A DNA stretch of 64,000 nucleotides from Cyanoderma ruficeps (taxonomy: Eukaryota > Chordata > Aves > Passeriformes > Timaliidae): NCBI GenBank assembly GCA_008694505.1, contig VZDJ01000056.1, positions 11,666,363 through 11,730,362 on the forward strand. Direction: 5' to 3'. Below, in pieces: positions 13,580 to 25,999 of the stretch (position 1 is the first letter of the stretch; each line of letters starts with the position of its first letter). The position numbers were made by a program, and so were the translations under genes. The notes below the pieces were generated by a model. The model saw only the letters and a program-made list of their open reading frames with translations. It was not told the origin of the DNA and did not search any database.

Positions 13580-14100
13580 CCCGCCCCGCCCTCTCCCGCC
13601 GCGGGTCCTCCCGCCGCCAGGGAGCGCTGCGAGGCGAGGCGGGGCCGGCCGGGCCGGGTGACCGCGGCGTCACGTGACGGCGGCGGGGGGAGCCGGGCCC
13701 GGACGAGCGCGGGTGTCCCGGAGCGGCCGAGAGCAGCGCCCGGTACGGCCCAGCCCGGCACAGCCCGGCCCGCAGCGTCCCGGCCCGCCGGAGCCATCGC
13801 CCGGCCCAACCCGCAGCGCCCCCGGCCCGGCTCGCAGCGCCCCCGGCCCGCCCGCCCGCCGCCACGATGCTGGCGCTGCTGTCCCGGCTGCTCGACTGGT
13901 TCCGCTCGCTCTTCTGGAAGGAAGAGATGGAGCTGACGCTGGTGGGGCTGCAGTACTCGGGCAAGACCACCTTCGTCAACGTCATCGCGGTGAGCGGGGC
14001 GGCGGACGGGCGCCGGCGGCGGCCTGAGCCCGGCCCGGGGCCGCGGGGACGGAGCGGGGCCGGGCCGGGCCGGGGGGAGCCGTGTGAGCCCTGGCTGGGT
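13540..14100 (+). promoter_or_regulatory. ARL8B CpG-island promoter and 5' UTR
   Basis: Very GC- and CpG-dense DNA spans the ARL8B start codon and the beginning of intron 1, while both flanks are CpG-poor. No TATA box is visible, as expected for a housekeeping gene. The transcription start cannot be fixed from sequence; somewhere in 13690-13830 is likely. The ATG sits in a good context (A at -3). Confidence 0.85.
13668..13679. promoter_or_regulatory. 12-bp palindromic E-box / CLEAR motif of ARL8B
   Basis: CGTCACGTGACG is a perfect palindrome 188 bp before the ARL8B start codon. Its inner ten bases GTCACGTGAC equal the published CLEAR consensus bound by TFEB/TFE3 at lysosomal genes. The outer bases add two CRE half-sites (CGTCA). 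Other bHLH factors also bind this core, including USF, MITF and BHLHE40. Confidence 0.6.
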
Positions 14101-17100
14101 GGGATGGCTGAGCCCCGGGGGCTGCCGTGCCGCCCTAAAGCTTTGTGTGCTAATGGGAGCCGCGGGGACACCGATCCCACAGCAGGGCACGGCCCCACAG
14201 CGGGCTCTGAAGGCGCCTTTCAGTCAGGGTGTCGGTGTGGCGGGGCTCGTGTGAGCAGATGTGGAGATAACATTGTGCGTCTTCAGCTGCCGCCTCCCTT
14301 TGACTGCTTTTCAGTAGTCCTCAGTCACTTAAGTGTCAGCATCCACTCAGGGTTCTCCTCTCAAATATTTGCTCATCGATTGCTGAAGCCCATATCAAAT
14401 GATCTCCTTTCTCTTAAGGTACATTTTACCTAAGGAGTACAACTCACAAGCACAAGCCCATCAGCAGCAAACTGCTGCACTCGGGCCTGCTGATGTGCCT
14501 GGAGCAGGTAAAGGAAGGGTGTGGGAATACTCCTACACGAAGCTTTTCCATTGTTGGACCAGATAAAGAGTAGCTTTGCCTAAATGGCGAAGCCATTCAG
14601 CTCCATCAGTGTCCTGCTCTGCTGATGTGTGTGATGGAAAACATTCCAGGAGACAAGCTGGACTTTGGGAGCTCCCGAAATGGGCAGCCAGGGTATCTTT
14701 TGGTTTTTCAGGGAGCGTGAATGACCTGAGTGCAGCACACCTAGAATGAGACAGCCGATGTCTCCAGCTTTAGAGTGAGCACACCTTCGGCTTGTCCTTT
14801 GGTTTTTGAGGCTGTGTCCTTCACACCATGGAATACCTGTAAGAATGTATTTATTTAAGTGCCAGTTGAGTGAGTTACTGGCTGGGAAAAGGACTTTGGT
14901 TCTCTTGCAGCTGTGCATCATCCTTGCACACTGACAAACACCCTGGCAAAACATAACCTGGTGTAGCTCAGGTGTGAGCACTCAGTGGGCTTCCTGATAA
15001 TCATGGAAAACGGGTTACTTCATGGAAGGTAACTTTTCTGTGACTAGCTCTTAGCTGAAAGTTGCTGGAGTAACCCAGGAATGTCAGGAGCCTTTTCTTC
15101 CACACTCTACCAATACATCTGATTTGTAGAAATGGAGCTCTGAAACTGTTGAACAACCTCGATCTGTGGCTGCTGAGCTGGTACTGCTTGGAGTGTCTCT
15201 GCAGCTGGGGGCTCTCTGCAGGCTTTTCATCCTCTGGAGTCCTCCTGCTGATGGCACTTGACAAAAAACCCGCTTTGCATCTGTGTAGCAGCAGCAGCAC
15301 GTGTTTGGGGAGTTACCTGTGAAGCTCACTGCAGGTATGTGCAGCAGCCAGAGCTGTAGTAGCTGCACATCACTTGAGCCTATCTAAGTTGTCTCCAGTG
15401 GGAGAAGTTTCCCTGAGTAAAGCTGGAGTCTGTTTGCAGCCTCCTCTGCGGGGGTTGGATCTTGCAAGGTTTCAACCACATGTTAGGATCACACCCAGGC
15501 ATTTATCTGAGTGAGTGCCATTCAGGGAGCCTTGCAAAACCCCGGGGAGGGAGGAAGCTGTTGAGCATGCTGACACAGCCTCCTCAGCTGGTTTAGTTTG
15601 GAAGCATCAGGTCACATTTCTGAAGTTTTTAATTAGGAAATCTGGTGAGTGTTTACACAAAAAAAAGAAACAAAACAAAAAACACACACAAAAAAAAAAA
15701 ACCCACCCAAAAAAAACCCAGAGGGAAGGGGTTTCCTCAGGTTTTTATCACTGATTTAAACAAAATAATAGCATAAGCTTCAGTTACCAGTGCAAAATCA
15801 CTTTTTAGAGAAGTGCAGTCCATGGCATGCAGAGCTGATTTCTTATTTTCTTCCTCGACTGACTTGAGCTCAGAGTCTGCATTTGGGAATGAGTGCAGGA
15901 ACAGAACAACTGCTCTCTGCAGGCCAGTTAATGCTTTGGGTGGATGAGGCTGTTGGGATTCCTCAAAACTGAAATGAAAGGAATGACACAGCAAGATGTC
16001 CTGTAGGATGGCTCTAAAAGCTGGAGTGCACACCAGGAGCTTGGTGTGGCTTAGAAGGTTGTGTGCTGCCTGACAAAGGGCTCTAGCCAGTCTCAACAGC
16101 AGCCAGTTTAATCCAATATAAATCTCTAATATAATCTCTGCCCATCAAACCAGGCATAGGGAGCTAGAGGGAAAACTCATCGCAGGAAGGTTGGTACAAG
16201 GCCTGACTGCTGCTGAAGTGGACAGGCCGGGAGGAACAGTCCAGTTCTGGGATAATCCTTTTCTGGGCTGGTAGCGGGGTTTGACCACGTTTATTCCTCC
16301 AGTGTAAACAAACACCTGATTTGTAATCAGACCAAACAAGGGCCTGGAGAGACAGAACAGGAGGGAATGGCTTTGAACCCGGAGATGGAGAGGTTAGATT
16401 AGATATCAGGGATAAATCCTTCCCTGTGGAGGTGGTGAGGCCCTGGCACAGGTTCCCACAGAAGCTGTGGCTGCCCCTGGATCCCTGGAAGTGTCCAAGG
16501 GTGGCTTGGAACACCCTGGGATAGAGGAAGGTGTCCCTGGATGGTCTTGAATGTCCCTTCCAACCCAAACCCTCCTGTGATCAGTTTAATTAGAAGGTTT
16601 AAAACCCAGCGTTAGCAGTGAAATCTCGTTAGAGCTGGATTCAGCTAATGCAGCTTCTGCTTTTCTAAGGCCCTGCATTAGTCACTGTCTCTAATTAGAT
16701 ATTAAGCATAAGTTTTCCATGTGCGTGAGTAAACTTGCTCACAAGGGAGGATATCATTTCTTCCTGGTCCTAATTTCCCTAATGTGGATGGCCTGTGGCT
16801 CTTATTCAGAGAAACTGCGTGCCATCCCGGGATTGCATCTGGAATTGTCAGCTCCTGATCCTAGCCCTGGAAATGGCCATTATTTAGGGACCCTGCAGGA
16901 TCCTGTGGTGTTTGCAGCTCGTGGCTGTCCCCAGCCTTCCCTGAGCCCAGCAGCTGGAGCTGGGGGCTGTGGCTGTGCTGCTGTGGGGAGCACCAGAGAC
17001 TGAAACACAACTCAAGTAAACTGAGCCTGTTCCTGGCCCCGGGGCTCTCCTGCAGCCTCAGCAGCGAATTTCATGGAAGAGTGGCATGTCCTGTGCTTTC

Positions 17101-20100
17101 TGGATTTGTGCTTGGTAGGTTGGTCCTTGATCCAGGTGTTTGGCACTGGAGCCCTGAAGCTCATTAGCCTGACAGCGAGCAGAGAGCTGGAGGAGTGGGA
17201 GGAACTTGGATGTTTCTGATACAGTTATCAGGCTCAAGAGCTAAACTCAACCTGTTTGTGGTGATAGGGCAAATCAGGTCCCTTTTTAGGATTTGTGTCA
17301 AACCCTGAACTAGTGTTGGTTTTTTAACTTTGGGATATCTGGCAAGTGTTGGAATGAGACTGTGGTTTCTAGAGAGAGGCAATTCCTGAAGTGCCTCTCA
17401 ACAGAAGATTCGTTTGGCCAGCTGGGAGCTCCAACTTCCTTCTGTTCTCATGACTGTTACAAGTGACTGTGACTTGAAGAAGCCACACCAGAGAAGGGCA
17501 GAAAAATATTGCTCTAAAGAGCCCCACTGCTGTTTTAATGCCTTTTGAACCACCCAGGCAGGCCATAAATCCCATGTGTTGTCACTTCATACACACCGTG
17601 GCCAAGGGAGAAGGGTGATAACATTTGAAGTGTTTCTTAATGGCAGAAGTCTCTTGAAATGCATTGCATCACTTCATTAGCTAATAAAGCTCCTAGGAGG
17701 TGACTCAGACCCTATCTTTGAGGTCCTGTGCCCTAGGTGGGCTGAAACAGGTGACTGAAATCAGAATCTCCTTTTCCCATCTTGGTCCTGAGTTCCTGCA
17801 GAGCAGTTTGTAAGCAATGGCAGAGCTTTAAGTGGTAACATCTGGATAAGGACACTTTCTTGACTATCAGAAATTATATGTCCTGAGCTCTTACATGACT
17901 GACTTCTGGACAGATATATTCCTTCTTTATGGTAGAAATTTGCTAGGCAGTCTGTGTCCTTTTAAATATTCAGTTAAAGTCAGGGGTGGGGAAATAAAAA
18001 TGCCTTCTCTTGTCATATACCAGTGTTTTGGTTTCTGAGGAATCATTCCTGGAAGTGCTTTTGGGAAGCCTTTCAGCAGTGGAAGCTTCTAATCTGGACT
18101 TCAGGCTTCTGATCATGATCACAAGTAGCTGGAACACTGAAGTGTTTCCTAAAGAAGGAAGCTGGACTGTAGAAAGTTGATTTGTCCATTTATGATGCAC
18201 TGCTTGGTTGAGGCTATGAGTGTTGCAGAGGAGGCTTAGTGTAGGGGTAGCTTGATATAATGCTAAAATTGCACTGCTTTTTAAATAATTTGTTTCAAGA
18301 AGACATTTTGGAGACATGCAGCGTTTTTTCTTAGAGCAAAAAGAAAGAAATTTTTAGGGATGAGCAGCAGGGTTTAATGTAATACTCTGGTTCAGGTGGA
18401 TTGGGAGTGTCCTGGTGTTGTCTCCTAGTTGGTTAAGCTTGTTTGTGATCTCATCTAGCTGGATGAAGAGTACCTGATTAAAGATAAAACAATCTTTGCT
18501 GTGTAATAACAAAGTCTGTATGAAGAAATTGGTCCTATAACAGGAGTGAATCATGTCAGCTTTATGAGATACGAACTAAAGGCTGCCCTGACCTTCTCTG
18601 ATGATACAAAGAATGTCCTTGTGCAGGCTGTGGGATCAAAATGAAGCTGCTTAGGGGGCTGACAGTCTGCTAAGAGTTGTCCAAGGCCAGGCTGGACAGG
18701 GCTTGGAGCAGTCTGGTGCAGTGGAAGGTGCCCCTGCCCATGGCAGGGGGTGGAACTGGATGGTCTTTGAGGATCCTCCCAATTGAAGCCACTCCACCAT
18801 TCCATAACTTGCTGGAATTTGAGTTTCTGGCTGTAGCTTATGGTTATAGAGAGGCAGATGAAGAAACCCGAATGTGGTTTTGTTTGGTTTATGGTTTTTT
18901 TTGACTCAAGACCAGCTGGAAATGGTTTAATAAGGTTGTTGTGATATAAATTAAATTATAAAAGAGACTGAACTCGCATCCTTCGTACACTTCTGGAATG
19001 TCAAGGGATGGCAAGTTGAACACTTGCCCTATGTTTTCCTCTGGGAAATGAGCTGTACCTGTAGCTGTCTTGTTCAGAAATGCTGCAGTCTGTGATTTAG
19101 TGCTGCTACTGACCACGGAATAAAGTCCCTTAGTTCAGTCTGGATGCAGTTTTGCTGCTCTGAATCCATTCCTTATCCAACATAAGTACTCATTGGGATA
19201 AGCGGGTTCATGCTGCACTAGGAGCTCATGTTTGGGGTCTCCAGGAGCTTTGGAGGGAGCGTCTCCTAAACCAGGAGGCTGAAGGATCAGTCCCGTGGGT
19301 TCTCTGTGCCTGTGGCCTCTGAAATTGGCTCTGTTTAGTCTCCCTGTCCCTTATCTCCCACACGGGTTGGAGTTAACTTTGGTGACCTTCGGTTTGTGCT
19401 GGCGCTGTGTGGTGTGCGTGGCCTCGGGGCTGAGGCTTCCATCAGAATCCCTGCTGGGACAGCTCCTGCCCCTCCAGGAGCCCTGCGGGGAGTTCAGGGT
19501 CTGCCTGCTGGGGTGGGCGCCAGGGCTGAAAACAAGGCATTGCTGGATTTGTCAGCACCTGCTCCTGCTGTCCTTGGTGAGTGTTGAGCAGTGCTGCTGT
19601 GTGTGACAACAGCCAAAGGCTTTCCCATCGGGAGTTGAAAATATTGCCGGGCATATCAGACTTGTTTAAAGCTGGTGTTTCAGAAGGAGAAAGCATCTTA
19701 CTGTGAGCACACAGTGATAACACCGAGTGCTCTGCTCTGGGAGGGAAGGCTCATTCCAGCAGTGACTGCTAGTAAAAGTATGTTCCTTTTGTTCTGCTCT
19801 TCGAGTAGCTTTTGCATTTGAATACTACAAGTTGAAGCTGAATTCCTGGCTTTTTTCCTCTGAGGAGGTAGTAAACAAAAGCCCTCTAAATCCTGAGTTT
19901 AGAGGACTGTTTCTGGGCCGAGACAGTTGAATGTGGTAGCAGAATCCATCAAAGGAGATCGCTGTCTGCTGCTAAAATCCTTTTCAATAGTTTTAACCAG
20001 TTTTTGACCTGTCTTAAAAGAGAAGGTGACTGCCAACAGCTTTCCTTGGGCCCGCTGCCTGTGAGCAGAGGAACACCCACACTCACATCAGGGGAAGGCC

Positions 20101-23100
20101 TTTCAGATGAAGACCCGAGCTGACCCATACGGTCATGTCAGCTCTGGGTTGCCCCTCTGCAAAGCAGAGAACGGGCGGCTGAAACTCAACTGAGCGACTG
20201 CAGTTTGAAGGTTTTGAGGTTTTAAGCAAGTCAGAACAAGTTTGGGGATGTGCAGCGTGGGTAGAGAGCACTTGGGAAGGAACAAGATGCAGCAGCTTTC
20301 CTGAAGATTCTGTCAAAGTTTCCCTGTGGTGGGTCACAGTAATTTCAACGTTACATTAAAGATGTGGCAGATGAAGTGCTGCTCCAATCTGCAGGAGTCT
20401 GCATCCTGAAAGAGCAGTGGGAGAACGTGAAATTGGTGCTGAACACGCTGCAATTAGTGGGATGACTGGCACAGTGAGTGCTGCAAGGGAGGGCTGTAAA
20501 CTCCTCACAGGGATGGGCAGGGAGTGTTTGGACAGCCTAGAGCTTGATGAGGGTCACGATAAGGTTCTTTATGGGTAAGAACCAGGGGGAAGGCCAACAA
20601 GACAAATATCCTGGTGGAAGTCTCTTCTAGACCACCCAGCCCAGGATGAAGAGGCACCAAAATCCTCCTTAAGCTGCTGGGAGAAGTCTCACCGTGGCTG
20701 GGCCTTGTTCTCATAGAGGACCTCAGCTTCCCACGTGTCTGCTGGAAATAAACCCAGCAGGGAGGTGATGAGTCCAGGAGGTTCCTGGAACGTGTGTTCC
20801 TATTGATAAGGACAGCTCTCGAGAGAAGGATCTGGAAGGATCTGAGTGGGAATAGTTGGCAGCATCTGGGGTAAGGCTCAGCAGCGCAGAGATGGAGGCT
20901 CAGGGAGTGCTTGGGAGAAGCTGGGATAGGAGCTGTGGGTGTGGGGTGTGACTGTGGAGGCAGGAATGTGGAGGCAGGAATGCTGTGGTGCTTGAGCAAC
21001 ATGGCAAGTGCCCCTTCAGAGGCAAGATTGGTTTGAGGAGCTGACCTGAGCTGCCCCGGCCGGGGCAGACCATCAGCTCTGAGCTGTGCTGCTCGCTCTG
21101 GCTGCAGTGGGCAGCTCAGACCCTGGCATTTCGGGCAGGAATGGGCAGCTCCTGCACTGGCATTCCCATTGGGCACCCACCCTGCTGCCTTAGGGTAGAG
21201 TGGCTTCTGAGGCAGTGCTGCAGGCTGTCACCCAAGCTCCTGGTGCAGCCCTGGTCCTGCTGGCCACACTGTTCCTCATACGAGCCAGGAGCTGTTGCTC
21301 TTCATGGCCACCTGGTCAGGTTTAGCTGCTCCTTGCAGCTTGTGGGCAGTCAGGCCCTACCTCTGGGGTGGTGTGTCTGCTTCAGAGATCCCAAAAGGCT
21401 TTGAACCCCAGGGAACCTCTCTGGGCACTGTCAGGGGAGAGATGCAGACTTTGCTGCTGTGATACCAAACCCTAATTAAACAACTGAATGCTTTGGGATC
21501 AACCCTGATTTTTCCAAATGTGCTTGACAGTCTGGTTCTGTTACACATAATGGATGTAGGGAGCTTCATAATGGCCACTGTGGCTGATTCACCTTCTGCC
21601 AAACAGCCAAGGGAGAAATCTGTAGTAGTGTTGAAAACTCTTGTTATGGCTGCAGGAGATGGTTGGGAACTTGGCCGGCAGGCTGCTGCAGATGGAAGTG
21701 TTACATTCAGTAAAACATCTGCCACTGGAGAGGCTCTCCAGTGCTGTGCTGTTTGCAGCATTGTGTCCCAGCTGGGAGTGATGCTGACTGTCTGCTGGAA
21801 ACAAGAATCTGCTGTCTCAGATACTCCGGAGCCTTTGCCACTGCTGGACACGTTGGGCACCGTGGCCTGGCAGGAGGCTGACCCGGCAGGTCCTTCCACT
21901 TTGCAGCCTTTAACACTCCTCAGGGAGTCACCCCATACCTGTGGGCTGGAGGCTTCCTCCACAGGAAGGATTTATTACTGCAAGTGCTGGCCAGAGAGCA
22001 GCTTGCATCAGAGGGAGCCCTTCTGGATATTTCTAGCTCCCAGGTAACTGGGAGATCCTGCCATGCAGACCTTGGCTCCAGCAGAAGTAGGTGAATGGTG
22101 ACTTTACTCCCCTGGCTGTCTCAAGGCTTGAAAAATTATTGCAGTGCTTGTAAGAAATGAGTTGTCTGACTTGACACAAGCTCCAGTGCACACGGGTTTA
22201 ACATCCACGACTTCTTGGCTGTAAAACCTTCAGTTGGAAGGCAAGTGGTTAGAAAAAGCTTGTGATATTTTCCTATGTAAACCAGTTGTGTCAGATAAGC
22301 ACTAAATTTAACTTTCTCTTTTTTTTTTTTTCTTTTTTCCAGTCAGGTCAATTCAGTGAAGATATGATTCCTACTGTGGGCTTCAACATGAGGAAAGTTA
22401 CAAAGGGTAATGTTACAATAAAGGTATGTTGCCATTGTTGACTGTTTCTTTAGCCTCTAGTTTGAAATTTACATGTTTGCTCTGTTTTGCTTCCAGCCTT
22501 GAGGCAAATATAGAAAACTGAAGAGGCTCAGCTAAATCTGTCGAGTAGCTTAAGAAGACATTTATGTTTATTTATGGAGTTTCTGAAACGAGATTCTGTG
22601 TGTGATTCCCAGGTTCATGGACTAGTTAAAGCACTGTTGTGATGAGGCTGTCTGGCTTAGATCTGAGTGTTAGGAGGCCCAGAGATGCTGCTTTCCTACT
22701 CATCAGTTTGCTTAAGGGAAGGTTTACATCAAAAGCAAAGCTTTGAGTGAATACATTGTATTTTCTTGTGTACCTCAGTGTACCCAGGATGTTCTTGTGT
22801 CTGGTGCAAGGTGCTCCAGTTTGCATCTCCTGCTCTTGGGCCCTAAGCTCTGAGCAGCTGTGCAAGGGATTTAATCCTGTTTTAACATGGGAAAGGTCAA
22901 GCAGCTGCTTAAAGAGAAAGGAAGAACTGTTGTGATTTCTTGTCTTATCTTTGCCTGACATGTTTAAACACAGTGCATGGCTAAATTGTCTTTCTCCCCT
23001 TGCCTTAAGATTTGGGATATAGGAGGGCAGCCCCGATTCCGAAGCATGTGGGAGCGATATTGCAGAGGAGTTAATGCTATTGTGTAAGTGTCCTTCCTTC

Positions 23101-25999
23101 AGCTCTGCTTCCTTCACATGAGCTTCTCTTCTCTGGGAGCCTTCCTAACACTGCATGCCTGACTCTGGACTTCTCCTTGTGATTCTGAACCTGCACTGCA
23201 GCCACACTGACCTTTCTCACCCTTCAGTTCAGGGCTCAGGATGGGTTATTTTATCAGTGTGTCATCTGGAGTACTAACTCCTCCCTGTCTGAACTGGGTG
23301 GCAGTGCTGACACAAAGCATCTTCCTTCTACTCTGCTCTTAGAGAATTTTTTTTTAAAGAACTAAATTCTTTGCTCGGAAGTCCTAGCTTTGTTGAACGC
23401 CTTGTTGAATGTGCTCAAACCTGGCAGTGTAAAGCAAAGAGTGATGTTTCTGCAGGAGCTCAGTGTCACTGACCTAACCCCAAATTCTCTTTAAAGCTAC
23501 ATGGTAGATGCTGCAGATCGTGACAAAATAGAAGCCTCTCGAAATGAGCTGCACAATCTTCTAGATAAGCCCCAGTTACAAGGAATCCCTGTAAGTAACA
23601 TCACCTTAAACACCACTAAATGTCTCTGAGGAATGTGCATCACTTGAGCTTGAACTCTGAAGTCTGCCTTGAACTCTGAATTTTAAGGCCCAACCTTGCT
23701 GGTCAGTATAGGCATGAACAATACCCATCCCCAGCACCTTAAACCAATTTTTGACCTTCAGTGGTCTTATTCCATTCAGTGCTCACAAAATATAATAAAT
23801 ACAATGGAAGCAGTAGTTTAGAGGATTCCTCAGGATGAGTTTGTGCTGTTGACTAAAGGTTAATCACAGTGTAGTACAGAAGGGTAGAGTAAGTTTGGGG
23901 AATGTCAGAGGAGCGTGCTGTAAATGTTCTCAGATTTATCAGCTGATGTATTCTCTTGCTTGGTCTTTGCACAGAGCAGTTTATTTGTATCCCCTTTCCC
24001 TGTGACTAGGTCAGTCTTTCTTGACCTGGTTTAACAGTGACTATCTTGTTCCATTAGATTTAATAGGCAGATGCAGACTGCTCATGAGACTCCCTTGAAA
24101 TTTGTAGGTTTTGTGATTTTGATTGGGTTTTTTGTCTGTTTGGGGATTTTTTTTAAGCAAAGCCACAACCATTTCCTTCTCTGGATTTCAGGTGCTAGTA
24201 CTTGGAAATAAGAGAGACCTCCCTAATGCTTTGGATGAGAAACAGCTAATTGAAAAGATGTAAGTCTAACTCTTGCTAAGAAACGTTTCTCTTACTCAAT
24301 AAATTCATGTACATAGGGTTTTTATTAGATTAGGAAGCTCACATTTGAGTGGAAAACCCAGCAACAGCAGGGAACTGAATATTGTACAGAAGAAGTTGTG
24401 TGGGGAAGGGGAGGAGGAACATTCAGATTGTCAATAAGAGTCCTTGTGTCAGTGAAATGTGTGCTGAAATGTTCTCTCTTTCCCAGGAACCTTGCTGCTA
24501 TTCAGGACAGAGAAATCTGCTGCTACTCAATTTCTTGCAAAGAGAAAGATAATATAGGTAACTATTAACCCAAAACACTGAGAATCATGAAGTGCTGTCA
24601 CAGGATGGATTGGGGGGATTGTAACTTCTTAAACGCAAACTTCCTGTCCTCAGGAAACCAGGAGCAAATCAAAGACCCATGTGTGAGTGCACTGGCTGAA
24701 TTCAGCATGACTCCTGATGGCAGTGAGGAACCATGACTGGTGTTAGAGTTTTAGGGGTTGTAGTTACCAAAAAATGTCAGTCCCTGTGAAATCCGCTCCT
24801 TTCTTCCATCGGTTTGCAGGAAAGAGCTGACTAGTTCATTAGCTTGGCCTAAATGGTTTTATACTTCTGTCAGGTGCTCTCACCTCTGCCTCATTTGGTG
24901 AGGATGCCAAGTACTTGCAGCAAGTTTTTCCTCAAGTCATCCCTTGAAATAATCACCTTCCCTTGCTGTGTTATCAGAGCAGTTTGTGTTGTGGCATCTG
25001 CCAGGCAAACAGTGCCTTTTTCTGGCACAGACATCAAATGCTTCAGAACTTGTGGAGTTCAAAGCAGAAACCACGTCCTGTGTAATCTCTGCTGTTTGCC
25101 ATAAGCTTTGTGAGTAAACTGAGTCATCTGAGCTGAGTGAAAACAGAATTTAACAGAATTTTAAAAACAGAAAACAGAATTTAACAACACTCTGCATCCT
25201 GTTCCTGATGCCATCCATGGCTGCCATGGGATTAACACTGGTGCATTGCCAGGGTGACAGGAGTTTGCTGATGAGGAAACTTCAGGGTGATGCTCCCAGG
25301 AGAAGCTCTAAAGGATACCAGGATGGTTTTTTTATAGGGAAAAAAAGCTTCTTTCTAGGAAAACTGGATAGTCTGTGGAACAGCTGTGACGTCCAAGAAG
25401 CCCCTATCACCTTGGCACCAGTTAAAGGTTCAGACAGGATGGATGGAAGCAGAGACTCCCTTCTGTGGGGATCCACACAAGGCTCCCAGCACAGCTGAGC
25501 ATCACTGAGGCCTTTCCCTTCCTTAGGGAGCCTCTTCCAGGCAGGGAGGAGCATGATGCCTTGCCCCACAGGGCTAAACCAGCTTTGTTCCCATCAGGGG
25601 AGGAGCTGCAGCCTGGCTGAACAGAGCAGTGCTGATCTAGAACTGATTATTGGAGCCATAGTGAGGTGCTCTGTGAAGGAATATCTTTATCCCAGAGATG
25701 GACAGAGCTGAGGGACCAGGATGTGTGGGGAGTGCCTGTCATTGTTACCTAAAGGATGCTGGGCAGTTACAGGATCAAAGCATGGACAGCAAGCATCCCA
25801 AAAGATCATTGTGTTCATCTGCCCTGGGTCATCCTCTAGAGGAGGGCTTGGATATTCCTGTCCTGGTTTGGGACACTGGAATACCAAAGCCTGGCCACTT
25901 ACACCAGTACAGACACTTGAATTGGAACTTCTCTTCTCTCTCCCTGTAGATATCACGCTTCAGTGGCTTATTCAGCATTCAAAATCTAGAAGAAGCTGA
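13867..25999 (+). CDS. ARL8B: ADP-ribosylation factor-like GTPase 8B, 7 coding exons
   Basis: Small Arf-like GTPase of lysosomes; the family recruits SKIP/PLEKHM2 with kinesin-1, and HOPS, to drive outward lysosome movement and fusion. Coding exons: 13867-13989, 22343-22423, 23010-23083, 23497-23590, 24192-24259, 24487-24557, 25950-25999. All introns are GT-AG, and the total is 561 nt, or 186 residues plus stop, the usual family length. Seen in the protein: an N-terminal amphipathic helix starting Met-Leu with no Gly2, so no myristoylation (the family is N-acetylated instead). P-loop GLQYSGKT is at 27-34, switch-I Thr52 in IPTVGF, WDIGGQ at 70-75, NKRD at 130-133 and the base-contacting SCK at 163-165. 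NALDEKQ at 136-142 and the EDEM1 neighbour favour 8B over 8A. The start has A at -3. Differences from the human protein as I recall it are Asp102 and Ala150, both conservative. Confidence 0.98.
15657..15720 (+). repeat. A-rich simple repeat in ARL8B intron 1
   Basis: Runs of A interrupted by C and G (aaacaaaac, cacacac, aaaaacccacccaaaa). Low-complexity DNA, possibly a decayed poly-A or CA tract. Confidence 0.8.
16340..16582 (+). mobile_element. CR1 LINE 3' fragment, ARL8B intron 1
   Basis: Sense-orientation CR1 3' end: 'ctgtggaggtggtgagg', then 'tggatccctggaagtgtccaa', then 'ggatggtcttgaatgtccc', ending in a CCAACCCAAACC...TGTGATC tail. 5'-truncated, about 240 bp, and non-coding. Confidence 0.85.
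18645..18808 (+). mobile_element. CR1 LINE 3' fragment, ARL8B intron 1
   Basis: Sense CR1 3' end of about 160 bp. It has 'caaggccaggctggacagg', 'ccatggcagggggtggaac' and 'tggatggtctttgagg' blocks and a decayed tail (CACCATTCCATAAC). 5'-truncated. Confidence 0.85.
20560..20830 (+). mobile_element. Decayed CR1 ORF2 endonuclease-domain fragment
   Basis: On the + strand one frame near 20709-20812 reads [15 protein letters not shown], stop, [16 protein letters not shown]. This resembles the CR1 endonuclease block usually written LVLVGDFNLPDICW...SRxFLECV. Unlike the other CR1 pieces here it comes from the body of the element, not its 3' end. It has an internal stop and missing flanks, so it is dead. 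Confidence 0.65.

Larger units (their letters stand above)
13990..22342 (+). other. ARL8B intron 1 (8.35 kb)
   Basis: Donor gtgagc at 13990; the acceptor follows a T-run of about 20 bases at 22317-22340. It contains CR1 fragments near 16.4, 18.7 and 20.7 kb and an A-rich simple tract at 15.66 kb. I see no nested gene. The remainder (14.1-15.6, 16.6-18.6, 18.8-20.5, 20.9-22.3 kb) shows nothing I can name. Confidence 0.9.

Noticed and set aside
13484..14433. ORFs of 117-220 residues across the ARL8B promoter, and an unspliced read-through of exon 1
   Set aside because: CpG-island shadows. The 188-codon frame starting at the true ATG runs through a clear gtgagc donor.
20505..21176. 223-residue minus-strand ORF
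   Set aside because: Overlaps the antisense of a CR1 endonuclease fragment that reads on the + strand.
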